Below are positions 9,729-18,270 of a stretch of DNA of 33,137 nucleotides, one piece after another. Under the pieces are notes generated by a model. The model was given only the letters and a program-made list of their open reading frames with translations. It was not told where the DNA came from and searched no databases. This stretch comes from an uncultured beta proteobacterium (GTDB lineage Bacteria > Pseudomonadota > Gammaproteobacteria > Burkholderiales > Burkholderiaceae_C). Positions within the stretch are counted from its first letter, which is position 1. Every line of letters starts with the position of its first letter. The position numbers and the translations under genes were made by a program. Where the stretch lies: assembly GCA_903909815.1 (NCBI GenBank), contig CAIVXG010000121.1, positions 1 through 33,137 of the forward strand. Direction: 5' to 3'.

Positions 9729-12224
9729 ATGCAATCGTCCTCAGCCACAGAGTCGGCCCCTACATCCGCACACAAGAATGTGCGCGCTGTGTCGCGCAAG
9801 CTCAATGCGCAGATGGTGACCTACTTTTCCCAGCACGAAAACGAATTGCTCAGTCTGCTGCGCCAGCGCGTGCTGGATTTTTCCCTCGGCGGCGTGCGCC
9901 AGACCTCGGCCCAAAGCTGGACGTGGAAACAACTCCGCGATTTTCTTGACACCGACCCGGCTGCATTCAAGACCCAGTTTCACAGTGCGCTGGAAAAGAG
10001 TTTGGACCAGGAGGTGCAGGCGGTATTGCGCGGCAGCGCTTTGCCGGATGTTCCCGGCGCCAAAGCCGAGCTCAAGTCCGAGCAGTTAAGCCTGTCTCTG
10101 ATGAATGTTTCGGACCTGGACCTGAAACTCTCGCAGGCTCGCGCGGCCCAGCTTTTCAATGCCCGCTACGAAGACATAATGGTGAAGTTGACACTGCGCT
10201 TGCGCTCCTTGTTTGGCGTTGAAGCCGCCAGCATGCAGTCCAATCCCTACCGGCCTGAAATACTGGTGAACGCATTCACGCAGGCGCTCATAGCTTGCAG
10301 ATTCAAAGAAGAGGATGCCGTGAACGCATTGCGGGCGTTCACACCCGACTCCTGCCTTGATTTGACCCCCCTTTACGCCGAGTTGGAAGCGATCTTGATC
10401 CGGTCGGGGGTCAGCAGCGTGTCCCATAGGGTTCTGAAATCCGGCATTGAAGCTCGCGGCAGCGCGGCTACGGGCCCAGGCGAGGCAAGCGCTCATTCCG
10501 GCTTTTCGCAAAGCGGCATGCAAACCTCTTATCCGGGAGGAGTGGCCAGCGGCTGGGCGCCTGGCTATGCGGATGGTGGCTATCCCTCTGGCGCGGGCAT
10601 GTCCTCGGGCTACATGGAGGGCTTTCCCGGCGGCTATCAACCGGGTCTTGCCCGCGGGTTGCACCCGGGCAGTACAGGCGGCGGACCCCTGACGGGTCAC
10701 GGCCAAGGTTATGGCAGCGGCGAGAGCCACTGGCCACCGGTGGTGCAGGCCCGGGCCTTCCTGCAAAAGTTGTACGTGGATAACCTGGCCGCAGGCATGG
10801 CGGTTCCCGAGGGCGCGACGATGGACTCGGGGCAGGCCCGATCTTGGCTGAGCGCTGCTTCGGAGCCAGGGTTCGGGGTGGTGCCGATTCAGCCCTATCT
10901 CCTGCGCTACCTTGAGGAACTGCACGGCAACGTGCTTCAGTCCCTGTCGTCTCAGGACTTGGACATCGACCTTGGCCTGGACCTCGATCTCAGCCAAGGC
11001 GACCCCAACGTGCTGCGCAAGATGCGCGCCGACGAAGAAATTCGCAATGCCGAGGAGTTTGATCGAGGCACTGTTGACGCCCTGGCCGAAGTCTTTGAAT
11101 TCGTGTTTTCTGATCCCACTATCGCCTCGCACCTCAAGGTGGTGATTGGCCGACTGCAGATTCCCGTACTCAAGGCGGCCTTGATGGACCGCAATTTCTT
11201 CTTCTCTCAGAACCATCCGGCGCGCAAGCTGGTGGACGCGCTGGCGGCGGCGGCAATGGCCTGGTCCGTGGAAAAAGGGTTGGACGACCCGCTCTGTTTG
11301 CAAATTGAAGCCACCGTCAAACGCATCCTGACCGAGTTCGACCAAGACTTGGCGCTTTTCAACGAGGTGCTGCTCGAATTCGAGGAGTTTTTGACACAAG
11401 ACGAGCGGCGACTCAAACAGCAGGTGCAACCACTTGCCAACGCGCAGGAGGCCGAAGAAGCACTGGAGGCAGCGCGCGCACAAGTCGATGCCATGCTGCG
11501 CGAACGCATCGCCACGCTGGCGGCCAACCACGAGAAGACCCTGTTCCTGCTGCCATTTCTCACCAATCAATGGCGCGAGGTGTTGGCGCAAGCCTACGTG
11601 CATCACGATTCGCAGCCCGATGCCTGGACGCAATTGTTGACCACCACCGACCAGTTGATATGGTCCACCCAGCGCAAAAACAACAGCGAAGAACGGCGTG
11701 AGCTGGTGACCGTGTTGCCCAAACTGGTGCGGCAACTCAATGCCAGCCTGGATGCGCTGGAATGGAGTGGGGACGAACGTGAAACCTTTACCCGACGCCT
11801 GATCGCAACGCACATGAACGCCATCCGGTCTGTGCCAGACCCGAGCCAGGAGTCGGAGTTTGATTCGCAGGACTTGCGCGCGGGCGATGAAGCCGTGCTG
11901 AAGTTGGATCTGCGCATCGCCTCGGCACAGGAAACAGAGCCCGAGTCGCTCGTTCCCAAACTGCCGGAGTTTGAGCGCGGCATGTGGTTCGAATTTTTGG
12001 ACGAAAGCGACCTCAGCCGACGCTACCGCTTGACCTGGATCAGCCCCCAGCGCCGGCGATTTCTGTTCACAAATCGGGAAGGGTTCGAGGCGTTTGTGCG
12101 ATCTGAGCGTGAACTGAAACAACTGCTGCTTGACGGTCAACTCAGAACATTACCCAGCGAGCCTCTGGTTGCCCGTGCCATTGACCATATCCTGGCGGCT
12201 TCCGATGTTCCTGTAGTGGCGTGA
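9729..12224 (+). CDS. DUF1631 family protein, first paralog
   Basis: This 831-residue protein is recognised as DUF1631, a family of large proteobacterial proteins of unknown function. The helical N-terminal half begins near NAQMVTYFSQHENELL and runs to about residue 240. A low-complexity linker rich in Gly, Ser, Tyr and Pro covers about 245-335. A second helical half starts around the RGTVDALAEVFEFVF block near 450. The C-terminus (about 750-831) resembles a PilZ-like beta domain, with RLTWISPQRRRFLFTNREG. No signal peptide or membrane helix is seen, so it is probably cytoplasmic. AGGA lies only two bases upstream of the ATG at 9729. That start is supported by alignment with the next gene, 36 bp downstream, which is clearly a paralog. 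The 256 bp before it have no gene; a TTGACG at 9592 lacks a well-spaced -10. Confidence 0.85.
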   Translation: MQSSSATESAPTSAHKNVRAVSRKLNAQMVTYFSQHENELLSLLRQRVLDFSLGGVRQTSAQSWTWKQLRDFLDTDPAAFKTQFHSALEKSLDQEVQAVLRGSALPDVPGAKAELKSEQLSLSLMNVSDLDLKLSQARAAQLFNARYEDIMVKLTLRLRSLFGVEAASMQSNPYRPEILVNAFTQALIACRFKEEDAVNALRAFTPDSCLDLTPLYAELEAILIRSGVSSVSHRVLKSGIEARGSAATGPGEASAHSGFSQSGMQTSYPGGVASGWAPGYADGGYPSGAGMSSGYMEGFPGGYQPGLARGLHPGSTGGGPLTGHGQGYGSGESHWPPVVQARAFLQKLYVDNLAAGMAVPEGATMDSGQARSWLSAASEPGFGVVPIQPYLLRYLEELHGNVLQSLSSQDLDIDLGLDLDLSQGDPNVLRKMRADEEIRNAEEFDRGTVDALAEVFEFVFSDPTIASHLKVVIGRLQIPVLKAALMDRNFFFSQNHPARKLVDALAAAAMAWSVEKGLDDPLCLQIEATVKRILTEFDQDLALFNEVLLEFEEFLTQDERRLKQQVQPLANAQEAEEALEAARAQVDAMLRERIATLAANHEKTLFLLPFLTNQWREVLAQAYVHHDSQPDAWTQLLTTTDQLIWSTQRKNNSEERRELVTVLPKLVRQLNASLDALEWSGDERETFTRRLIATHMNAIRSVPDPSQESEFDSQDLRAGDEAVLKLDLRIASAQETEPESLVPKLPEFERGMWFEFLDESDLSRRYRLTWISPQRRRFLFTNREGFEAFVRSERELKQLLLDGQLRTLPSEPLVARAIDHILAASDVPVVA

Positions 12225-12260
12225 GCCCGTACCGCCGAATTCCGAATTGATTCCACGGAG

Positions 12261-14678
12261 ATGAGCCCTCGCCCCCCTGTCACACCATTGGCGTCAGCAC
12301 CCAGGGCCGAAGCCCAGGTGCGCGCCCTCATGCGCAATCTGACCGCCAAGACCCTGACCTATTTTGGCCGAAACGAGGTCGAGCACTTGCGCCTGATGAG
12401 TGAGAATTTGCTCAATATGGCGCAAGAAGTCGGCACCCACACGGCTACTGAAAGTTACCGCTGGCGCTCCGTGAGTTTTTTGCTGGAAAAGCAGACCGTA
12501 GCGCCAATCAGCACCTACCAGGACGCTCTGAAAGAGACCTTGCAGGAAGAAGTCCGGCTGGCGCAACTGGCTCGACCCGAAGCGCAAGCTGCCGGTTCGA
12601 CCCAGGCCAATGCGCTCGACGGAATGACGCTGACGCTGATCGATGCGAGCGAAATGGATCAACTGCTGTCACTCGATCAGGTGGCTCGGCGCTTCAATCA
12701 GCACTGTGAAGCCGTGCTGCAGACACTCAACGAACGGTTGGGAACACTGTTGTTTGGTGATGTGATACCGCTCTCGGGCAATCCGTTTCGACCCGAGGTG
12801 CTGGTGCGCGCGCTCATGCTGGGTTGGAAGCGAAGCGGTTTTGACGATCAGGTCTGCAGCGATTTATTGAGATCACTCGCGCCTCAGCACAGTCTTGACC
12901 TGAAACCCCTGTACGAGGACATGAACTCAGCGCTGGCGCAGGCGGGGGTGGCATCGGTCAAGCCCACGCACCGCATCCGAAAGTCCGCCGACGTGGAAAG
13001 CGGCTTTGCCAACCCGTCGGAGCGAGGCGTGCTCGGATCGACTCAGCCCAGCACGGGCTACGGCGCCTTTTCGAACAGCGCCCAGAATTCGGGTCAAAGC
13101 GGCTATGGCGACTTCATGCACAGCGGGAGCGCTGCGAGCTACGGAGCTGAACCGGCGTCATCGGCCACCGCGCACGAAGTGGGTGGGGCGACACGTGCGC
13201 CGGGCGCTTTCGGTCATGCTCGCCTGGCGCCATTGGGACATAACATCGCCGCGCAAGCGCGCCAGTTCTTGCAGCGGCTCGGCTTCACTCACGCCAGCGG
13301 CGCAGCCCAGGGTGAAAGTGCACCGGCCATCATTGGCGTCCCGACAGACCCGGGCCTGATGGGCTATCTGGGTGGCCTGCAGGCCAATGGCGGTGCGGAA
13401 TTCATCCATGGCGGGGGCGATACCTTGGACCCCATGGGGCACAACGTGCTGCGTCGCATGCGCGAGCATGAACAGGTCAAGCAGGCACCCGAAATCGACC
13501 GGGGTACGGTGGATGCGCTGGCCGAAGTGTTCGACTATGTGTTTGCCGATGCCAGCATACCGGCGCAACTCAAACTGGTGATTGCACGGCTGCAAATACC
13601 TGCGCTCAAGGCGGCGATGATCGACCGCGAGTTCTTTCGTTCTGAAAATCATCCGGCGCGCAAGCTGATCGACGCCCTGGCGCAGGCTTCGATGACGTGG
13701 AGCGTGGACAAGGGCGAACAGGATCCGCTGTACCTTCAAATCGAGAGATCGGTGCGTCGCGCCCAGGATGAATTTGAAGATGACCTTGCGCTTTTCAACG
13801 ACCTGCTGCTGGAGTTTGCAGAGTTTCTTCGGCAGGCGGAGCAACAGGCCCAGACCCACATCGACCCCGTCACCCAAGCGGAGCAGGCGGACGAATCGCT
13901 GGCCCTGGCCCGGGCCCATGCCGACGAGGTAGTGCATGCCAGAATCAGCGCCTTGCCGCCGCCAACGCCGCTGGCTTCGCTGTTGCTGCCGTTTCTGACG
14001 CGCCAGTGGCGCGAGGTGCTGGCGCGGGCCTGGCTGAAGGTGCAGAGTCAGCGCGAGGCCTGGAATGGCGCACTGACCACGATGGATCAACTGATCTGGT
14101 CAACTCAACCGCAAACGGTGGCGGTCGAACGCCGCCAGAGAGACCCGGTATTGACGCCGCATCCCCAGGAGCGGCGCCAATTGATGCGCGTGCTGCCGGA
14201 CCTGATCCGCAATCTCGATTCGGGTCTTGACTCAATCCGCTGGAGCGGCAAGGGGCGCGAAGATTTCATGACCGGACTCATGGAACTGCACATGCACGCG
14301 GTGCGCACCGCGCCGCCGACGCCCGAAGAGATTCAGCGACGCGCCGCTGAAGCGCAAGCCGGTGAGGAAGCCTTGCGCGCCCTGGATGCAAGGGTGGCGC
14401 AAATGCAAAGCCTCCCCAGGGATGAGTTCGCGCTCCAGGCGCAGGCGCTTGCGCGCGGCACGTGGTTTGATTATCTGAACGAACACAGCCAGCTGCACCG
14501 CTGCCGTTTAAGTTGGATCAGTCCGAAACGCACGCGGCTGCTGTTCACCAACCGCGAAGGCTTCGAGGCTTTCGTGCGCACCGAACTGGAAGTGACGGAA
14601 CTGCTGCGCGAAGGCCGTCTCACCGAAATCGATCAGGCCCCGATCGTCGGTCGGGCGCTGGAAAAATTGATGTCCTGA
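12261..14678 (+). CDS. DUF1631 family protein, second paralog
   Basis: This 805-residue protein is collinear with the preceding gene. It has the same start region (LTAKTLTYFGRNEVEHL), the same core block (IDRGTVDALAEVFDYVF then LKLVIARLQIPALKAA) and the same end (RLSWISPKRTRLLFTNREG). Its linker at about 245-300 is also rich in Gly, Ser, Tyr, Asn and Gln but has diverged in sequence and is shorter. The helical and C-terminal parts are much better conserved between the two copies than the linkers. The start has GGAG touching the ATG. The stop is six bases before a REP-like repeat array that faces a convergent gene. Function is unknown. The PilZ-like end hints at a signalling or binding role, which is inference. 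Confidence 0.85.
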   Translation: MSPRPPVTPLASAPRAEAQVRALMRNLTAKTLTYFGRNEVEHLRLMSENLLNMAQEVGTHTATESYRWRSVSFLLEKQTVAPISTYQDALKETLQEEVRLAQLARPEAQAAGSTQANALDGMTLTLIDASEMDQLLSLDQVARRFNQHCEAVLQTLNERLGTLLFGDVIPLSGNPFRPEVLVRALMLGWKRSGFDDQVCSDLLRSLAPQHSLDLKPLYEDMNSALAQAGVASVKPTHRIRKSADVESGFANPSERGVLGSTQPSTGYGAFSNSAQNSGQSGYGDFMHSGSAASYGAEPASSATAHEVGGATRAPGAFGHARLAPLGHNIAAQARQFLQRLGFTHASGAAQGESAPAIIGVPTDPGLMGYLGGLQANGGAEFIHGGGDTLDPMGHNVLRRMREHEQVKQAPEIDRGTVDALAEVFDYVFADASIPAQLKLVIARLQIPALKAAMIDREFFRSENHPARKLIDALAQASMTWSVDKGEQDPLYLQIERSVRRAQDEFEDDLALFNDLLLEFAEFLRQAEQQAQTHIDPVTQAEQADESLALARAHADEVVHARISALPPPTPLASLLLPFLTRQWREVLARAWLKVQSQREAWNGALTTMDQLIWSTQPQTVAVERRQRDPVLTPHPQERRQLMRVLPDLIRNLDSGLDSIRWSGKGREDFMTGLMELHMHAVRTAPPTPEEIQRRAAEAQAGEEALRALDARVAQMQSLPRDEFALQAQALARGTWFDYLNEHSQLHRCRLSWISPKRTRLLFTNREGFEAFVRTELEVTELLREGRLTEIDQAPIVGRALEKLMS

Positions 14679-14684
14679 GAGCTT

Positions 14685-14840
14685 GCGGGACAGACCAAGA
14701 GTTACGCGAAGCGAACTTTGCTCTGTCCTCAACCGATCAGGGGTGTTTTGCGGGACAGACCAAGAGTTACGCGAAGCGAACTTTGCTCTGTCCTCAACCG
14801 ATCAGGGGTGTTTTGCGGGACAGACCAAGAGTTACGCGAA
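14685..14840. repeat. Tandem array of a 65-bp REP-like hairpin repeat (2.4 copies)
   Basis: Identical 65-bp units begin at 14685 and 14750. A third begins at 14815 and matches for 26 bp before diverging into the neighbouring gene. Each full unit holds an imperfect 41-nt palindrome (14688-14728 and 14753-14793), closed by GGACAGA-type ends pairing with TCTGTCC and an inner GTTACGC/GCGAAC stem. The remaining 24 bp of each unit is a spacer. The array lies between convergent genes, and its last copy contains the minus-strand stop codon at 14832-14834. The form resembles REP/BIME elements. Confidence 0.9.
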
Positions 14841-15947
14841 CACGCCGGCCGTCTCCTGCATGCGCTCAGACACCTCGCCCAGATGGTGCAGGCTGTCACC
14901 AAACTCGATTTCCAGCTGTGTCAAGCGTTTGAAGTAGTGGCTCACAATGTACTCGTCGGTGACGCCGATGCCGCCATGCAACTGCACTGCCTGCTGCCCG
15001 ACCCAGCGCATGGATGCACCCAATTGCACCTTGGCACGGGCGCTCGCCATGCGCCGCTCGGGCGCGGCGGTTTGCAGTTTCAGACTGGCGTAATAGCTCA
15101 TGCTGCGCGCCAGTTCGAGCTGCATCTTCATGTCGGCCACGCGGTGGCGCAGTGCCTGAAAGCTGCTGATGAGCACGCCAAACTGCTTGCGCGTGTTCAT
15201 GTAGTCCACGGTCATGGCCAGGGTCTGATCCATCACTCCCACGCCTTGTGCGCAGTTCGCGGCGATGCCGATGTCCACAGCGTGCTCCAGCGCTGCCAAG
15301 CCATCCAGGGTCAGCAACTCCGCGGGCGTGTCGCTGCAGCACAAATCAGCGGCGCGACTGCCGTCCTGCAGGCCGTAGCCGCGCGTCGTGACACCTGGGG
15401 CACTTGCCTGCACCAGGAACAGGGCCAGCTTGCCGTGCGCCATCGCCGGCACGATGAAGGCGTCAGCCTGGTCACCCGCGGGAACGACATTCTTGAGCCC
15501 ATTCAGAACCCAGCCGGCGCCGCCCGGCGTGGCGGTGGCTTCGCATTGCTCAAGTCGGTAGCGCGCCTTGCGCTCCTGCTGCGCCAGCACCACCAGACTC
15601 TCACCGCTGGCGATCTTGCCCAGCCAGGCTGCCCGCAATTCCGGTGGGGCGTAGCGGGCCAGCAGCACTGACGCCATCAGCGTCTGTACCAGGGGTTCAA
15701 GCACCATGCCGCGCCCCAGTTCCTGCAGCACCACCATGCCCTCGATCGCACCCATACCCATGCCACCGTGTGCTTCGGGCACATACAGGCCGCACAGGCC
15801 GAGTTCGGCCATCTCACCATAAGCCTCGCGTGAAAACCCGCCCGCCGCGACGATGCCGCGCCGGCGTTCGAACGTATAGCCCTTGCTCACCCACTTGGCG
15901 CAAGCATCGCGCAACTGTTCCTGATCATCACTAAAGTCAAAGTCCAT
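14832..15947 (-). CDS. Acyl-CoA dehydrogenase, small-subunit type (PimD-like)
   Basis: This 371-residue flavoprotein belongs to the acyl-CoA dehydrogenase family and begins MDFDFSDDQEQLRDAC. The GLCGLYVPEAHGGMGMG segment, the middle beta domain and the FAD/CoA-binding C-terminal helices (YMNTRKQFGVLISSFQALRH then QLHGGIGVTDEY) are present. The usual IYxG...IQ end that carries the catalytic Glu in MCAD is absent and replaced by EIEFGDSLHHLGEV. This is typical of the non-catalytic or smaller partner in heteromeric enzymes such as PimC/PimD. The start at 15947 is set by a strong GGAGAG Shine-Dalgarno seven bases upstream, rather than the ATG seven codons earlier. The stop codon lies in the third repeat copy. 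It follows the larger dehydrogenase by 126 bp on the same strand. Acyl substrate unknown. Confidence 0.9.
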   Translation of the reverse strand: MDFDFSDDQEQLRDACAKWVSKGYTFERRRGIVAAGGFSREAYGEMAELGLCGLYVPEAHGGMGMGAIEGMVVLQELGRGMVLEPLVQTLMASVLLARYAPPELRAAWLGKIASGESLVVLAQQERKARYRLEQCEATATPGGAGWVLNGLKNVVPAGDQADAFIVPAMAHGKLALFLVQASAPGVTTRGYGLQDGSRAADLCCSDTPAELLTLDGLAALEHAVDIGIAANCAQGVGVMDQTLAMTVDYMNTRKQFGVLISSFQALRHRVADMKMQLELARSMSYYASLKLQTAAPERRMASARAKVQLGASMRWVGQQAVQLHGGIGVTDEYIVSHYFKRLTQLEIEFGDSLHHLGEVSERMQETAGVFA

Positions 15948-16073
15948 CGTTCTCTCCTTCGTCTGCATTCGTTGTGTCTGTTTTCATCATGCTGGAGCCC
16001 CCTCGCGGACGGGACTCGGGGGAGTCGTGCGTACGTTTTGACGCGGAACATCACGACTCAGCTTGTGCGGGCG

Positions 16074-17303
16074 TCAGCCCAGCACAAACTGAGCGACGAT
16101 GTTCCGCTGCACTTCGTTCGATCCGCCGTAAATCGTGGTCTTGCGCAAGTTGAAATAGGTCGACGCCAGTGGCGCGCACTGCACGTCGCCTCCGGGGAAA
16201 CCGCCCAATCTGGCGGGCGCAGCCAAGTCGCCCTGCCAACCCGCTTCCATCGCGTCGAAGATGAAGGGCAGGCTGTAGGGGCCGGCCGCGAGCATCATGA
16301 GTTCGCTGTAGCGCTGCTGGATTTCGCTGCCGCGAATCTTGAGCAGGCCCGCAATGTCCAGCGACTGCTTGCCCGATTTTTCAGCCGACAGCACGCGCAA
16401 CACCAGCATCTCCAGTGCGATCACGTCCACTTCGAGTTTTGCGATTTCGTCGCGAAAGCGCAGCGCCTCGGCACCACCCGTGGCCACTTCCCACAAGCCT
16501 TCGGCCTTGGCGATGCGCTTGACGCGTTCGAGCTCGCGCTTGGCGCGGTTCACATCGGCAATGTTGGTGCGCTCGTGGCTGAGCAGATGCTTGGCGTAAG
16601 TCCAGCCCTTGTTCTCTTCGCCGATCAGATTTTCAATCGGCACTCTCACGTTGTCGAAGAACACCTCGTTCACTTCGCATTCGCCGTCCAGCAGTTTGAT
16701 GGGACGCACCGAGACGCCCGCAGACTTCATGTCGATCAGCAAAAAGCTGATGCCTGTTTGCGGCTTGCCCTCGGTGCTGGTGCGCACCAGGCAGAATATC
16801 CACTCGCCATACTGGCCCAGCGTGGTCCAGGTCTTTTGCCCATTCACCAGGTAGTGGTCGTCCTGGCGTTCGGCCCGGCACTTGACCGAGGCCAGATCGG
16901 AGCCCGAGCCCGGCTCGCTGTAGCCCTGGCTCCACCAGACTTCGCCGCTGGCGATGCCCGGCAAGAAGCGCTGCTGCTGTTCGGCGTTGCCAAAAGTCAT
17001 GATCACTGGCGCCACCATCACCGGACCAAAGGGTATGACGCGCGGCGCACCGGCGAGCGCACATTCCTCCTCGAACAGATGCTTTTGCACGGCGTTCCAA
17101 CCCGGGCCGCCAAAAGCCTGGGGCCAGCCCCAGCCCAGCCAGCCCTTCTTGCCCAAAATCTTGGCCCAGCGCTGCATGTCGTCGCGGCTCAGGCGCAACG
17201 CGCTGTGCACCTTGTGCGAAATGTCGGCTGGCAAATTCGCCCGCACCCAAGCGCGGACATCATTGCGAAACTGTTGCTCTTCGGGTGTGAAACTCAAGTC
17301 CAT
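16074..17303 (-). CDS. Acyl-CoA dehydrogenase, large-subunit type (PimC-like)
   Basis: This 409-residue protein oxidises acyl-CoA at the alpha-beta bond using FAD. It begins MDLSFTPEEQQFRNDVRAW and contains the GWLGWGWPQAFGGPGW motif. The FAD/substrate signature is WWSQGYSEPGSGSDLASV, followed by LVNGQKTWTTLGQYG. The C-terminal motif IYGGSNEVQRNI has Gly393 where MCAD has its catalytic Glu. Glu244 in LLSHERTNIAD is placed like the isovaleryl-CoA dehydrogenase base and is the likely catalytic residue. A CTCCT on the plus strand at 17312-17316 gives a good Shine-Dalgarno eight bases before the ATG. It is first in a two-gene minus-strand unit with the smaller dehydrogenase, and together they probably form a heterotetramer as in PimC/PimD-type enzymes. 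A pimelate role itself is not shown here. Confidence 0.92.
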   Translation of the reverse strand: MDLSFTPEEQQFRNDVRAWVRANLPADISHKVHSALRLSRDDMQRWAKILGKKGWLGWGWPQAFGGPGWNAVQKHLFEEECALAGAPRVIPFGPVMVAPVIMTFGNAEQQQRFLPGIASGEVWWSQGYSEPGSGSDLASVKCRAERQDDHYLVNGQKTWTTLGQYGEWIFCLVRTSTEGKPQTGISFLLIDMKSAGVSVRPIKLLDGECEVNEVFFDNVRVPIENLIGEENKGWTYAKHLLSHERTNIADVNRAKRELERVKRIAKAEGLWEVATGGAEALRFRDEIAKLEVDVIALEMLVLRVLSAEKSGKQSLDIAGLLKIRGSEIQQRYSELMMLAAGPYSLPFIFDAMEAGWQGDLAAPARLGGFPGGDVQCAPLASTYFNLRKTTIYGGSNEVQRNIVAQFVLG

Positions 17304-17400
17304 TTATCAATCTCCTGCTGATGGATGTCGGGTTACGCTGCGCCAAATTTCACGCTATTGATTCTTCTGGAATTCGCGACAGCGCTCGATGCAAGCCTGT

Positions 17401-17487
17401 CGTCATTGCGCGCACAGCGCGGCAATCCACGCTGGCGAGCGACAGCAGAAGTCATGGATTGCCACGGCCTGCGGCCTCGCAATGACG
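17401..17487. repeat. 87-bp palindromic repeat element
   Basis: CGTCATTGCG at 17401-17410 is matched by its exact reverse complement CGCAATGACG at 17478-17487. Inside, GGCAATCCAC near 17421 pairs with ATGGATTGCC near 17455 at nine of ten positions. The result is a two-step stem with unpaired segments. Similar CGTCATTGCG...GGCAATCC elements are dispersed repeats in various bacterial genomes. It occupies the gap between yceH and the acyl-CoA dehydrogenase operon, both on the minus strand, so it could affect transcription into the operon. Confidence 0.7.
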
Positions 17488-17554
17488 GTAGCTCTGGTCA
17501 TCAAGTTCGAGAATCTCATTAAGCTCACCCGCAACGCCTGCATTCAGGCTGTTT

Positions 17555-17572
17555 TTAGCACGTGCGTGCTAA
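17555..17572. repeat. Perfect 18-bp palindromic hairpin overlapping the yceH stop
   Basis: TTAGCACG, a TG centre and CGTGCTAA form an eight-pair inverted repeat. It covers the TAG stop of yceH (17569-17571 on the plus strand). In the direction of yceH transcription the stem is followed by AAAAAC and not by T residues, so a classical intrinsic terminator is unlikely. Confidence 0.45.
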
Positions 17573-18255
17573 TCAATCTGTCCGGGCGGTGACAACGGCG
17601 CAGCCACTCCGAGTTCGGCGCACAGGGATTGGACCGTGGCGCGAAGCAATCGCACCTCATCCTCCAGTGTATTCACGCGCTGCATCAGTTCTGTCGCCTG
17701 TGTCGGGTCGCCCTGCAGTGCGGCAGCGGTGGACGCCAGCGCCGCGTGCTCGGCACCGCACAGCAGGTGGGCCCAGCGCTGCTCGCGCGCGCCAGGCGCC
17801 CGCGCCAGCTTCACCACAAGAGGCCCGCCCTTTTCCGGCGCGCGCTCCTGCAGTTCGTCCAGAAAACCTTCAACCGAAGAAATGTCGGCAAAGCGGTACC
17901 AGCGCTCGGTATTAAGGCGCAACTCGGCTGCGGTTTGGGGCCCGCGCAACATCAACAGGCCCAGCAACACAGCGGACTGCTCCGGCACGCCGTAGGCGCG
18001 CTGGAAATTGTGCTCGTAACGGGTGGTGCGCTGACCGCTGGCCTCGCGCACCACGCCCGTCTGCTTGAGCGCGTCCAGCGCCTGCTGCGCTTGCGACTCG
18101 TCCACATTCATCACCGGATCGCGGCTGGACTTCTGGTTGCAGCCGCTGAGCACGTTGTTCAGCGTGAGCGGGTAGCTGTCGGGCACGGTGCGCGCCTTCT
18201 CCATCAGCGTGGCCAGCACGCGTGCTTGCAGGACTGTCAAAATCGGCAGGGTCAT
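17569..18255 (-). CDS. yceH: YceH family (DUF480) protein
   Basis: This 228-residue protein matches the conserved DUF480/YceH family, which folds as two winged-helix domains and has no settled function. The N-terminus [23 protein letters not shown] and the block [22 protein letters not shown] are diagnostic. The second winged helix contains [25 protein letters not shown]-terminal helix ([19 protein letters not shown]) looks like a short coiled coil. The start is the ATG at 18255, where homology begins, with GAGGA about nine bases upstream. The upstream open frame of 66 codons overlaps purN antisense and is rejected. The gene is divergent from purN with only 15 bp between start codons. Confidence 0.9.
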   Translation of the reverse strand: MTLPILTVLQARVLATLMEKARTVPDSYPLTLNNVLSGCNQKSSRDPVMNVDESQAQQALDALKQTGVVREASGQRTTRYEHNFQRAYGVPEQSAVLLGLLMLRGPQTAAELRLNTERWYRFADISSVEGFLDELQERAPEKGGPLVVKLARAPGAREQRWAHLLCGAEHAALASTAAALQGDPTQATELMQRVNTLEDEVRLLRATVQSLCAELGVAAPLSPPGQID

Positions 18256-18270
18256 AGAAACATTTTCCTC

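Noticed and set aside
10086-12140. Long minus-strand open frame of 684 codons
   Set aside because: Antisense shadow of the first DUF1631 gene. High-GC coding bias keeps the opposite frame open.
14685-14840. CRISPR array
   Set aside because: The units are contiguous 65-bp tandem copies with identical spacers, so there are no variable spacers and no cas genes.
14513-14937. Repetitive small protein encoded across the 65-bp repeats
   Set aside because: The repeated peptide only mirrors the DNA repeat, differs between frames because 65 is not a multiple of three, and has no start signal.
15972-17321. Plus-strand open frame of 449 codons
   Set aside because: Antisense to the large acyl-CoA dehydrogenase, which has clear family motifs on the minus strand.
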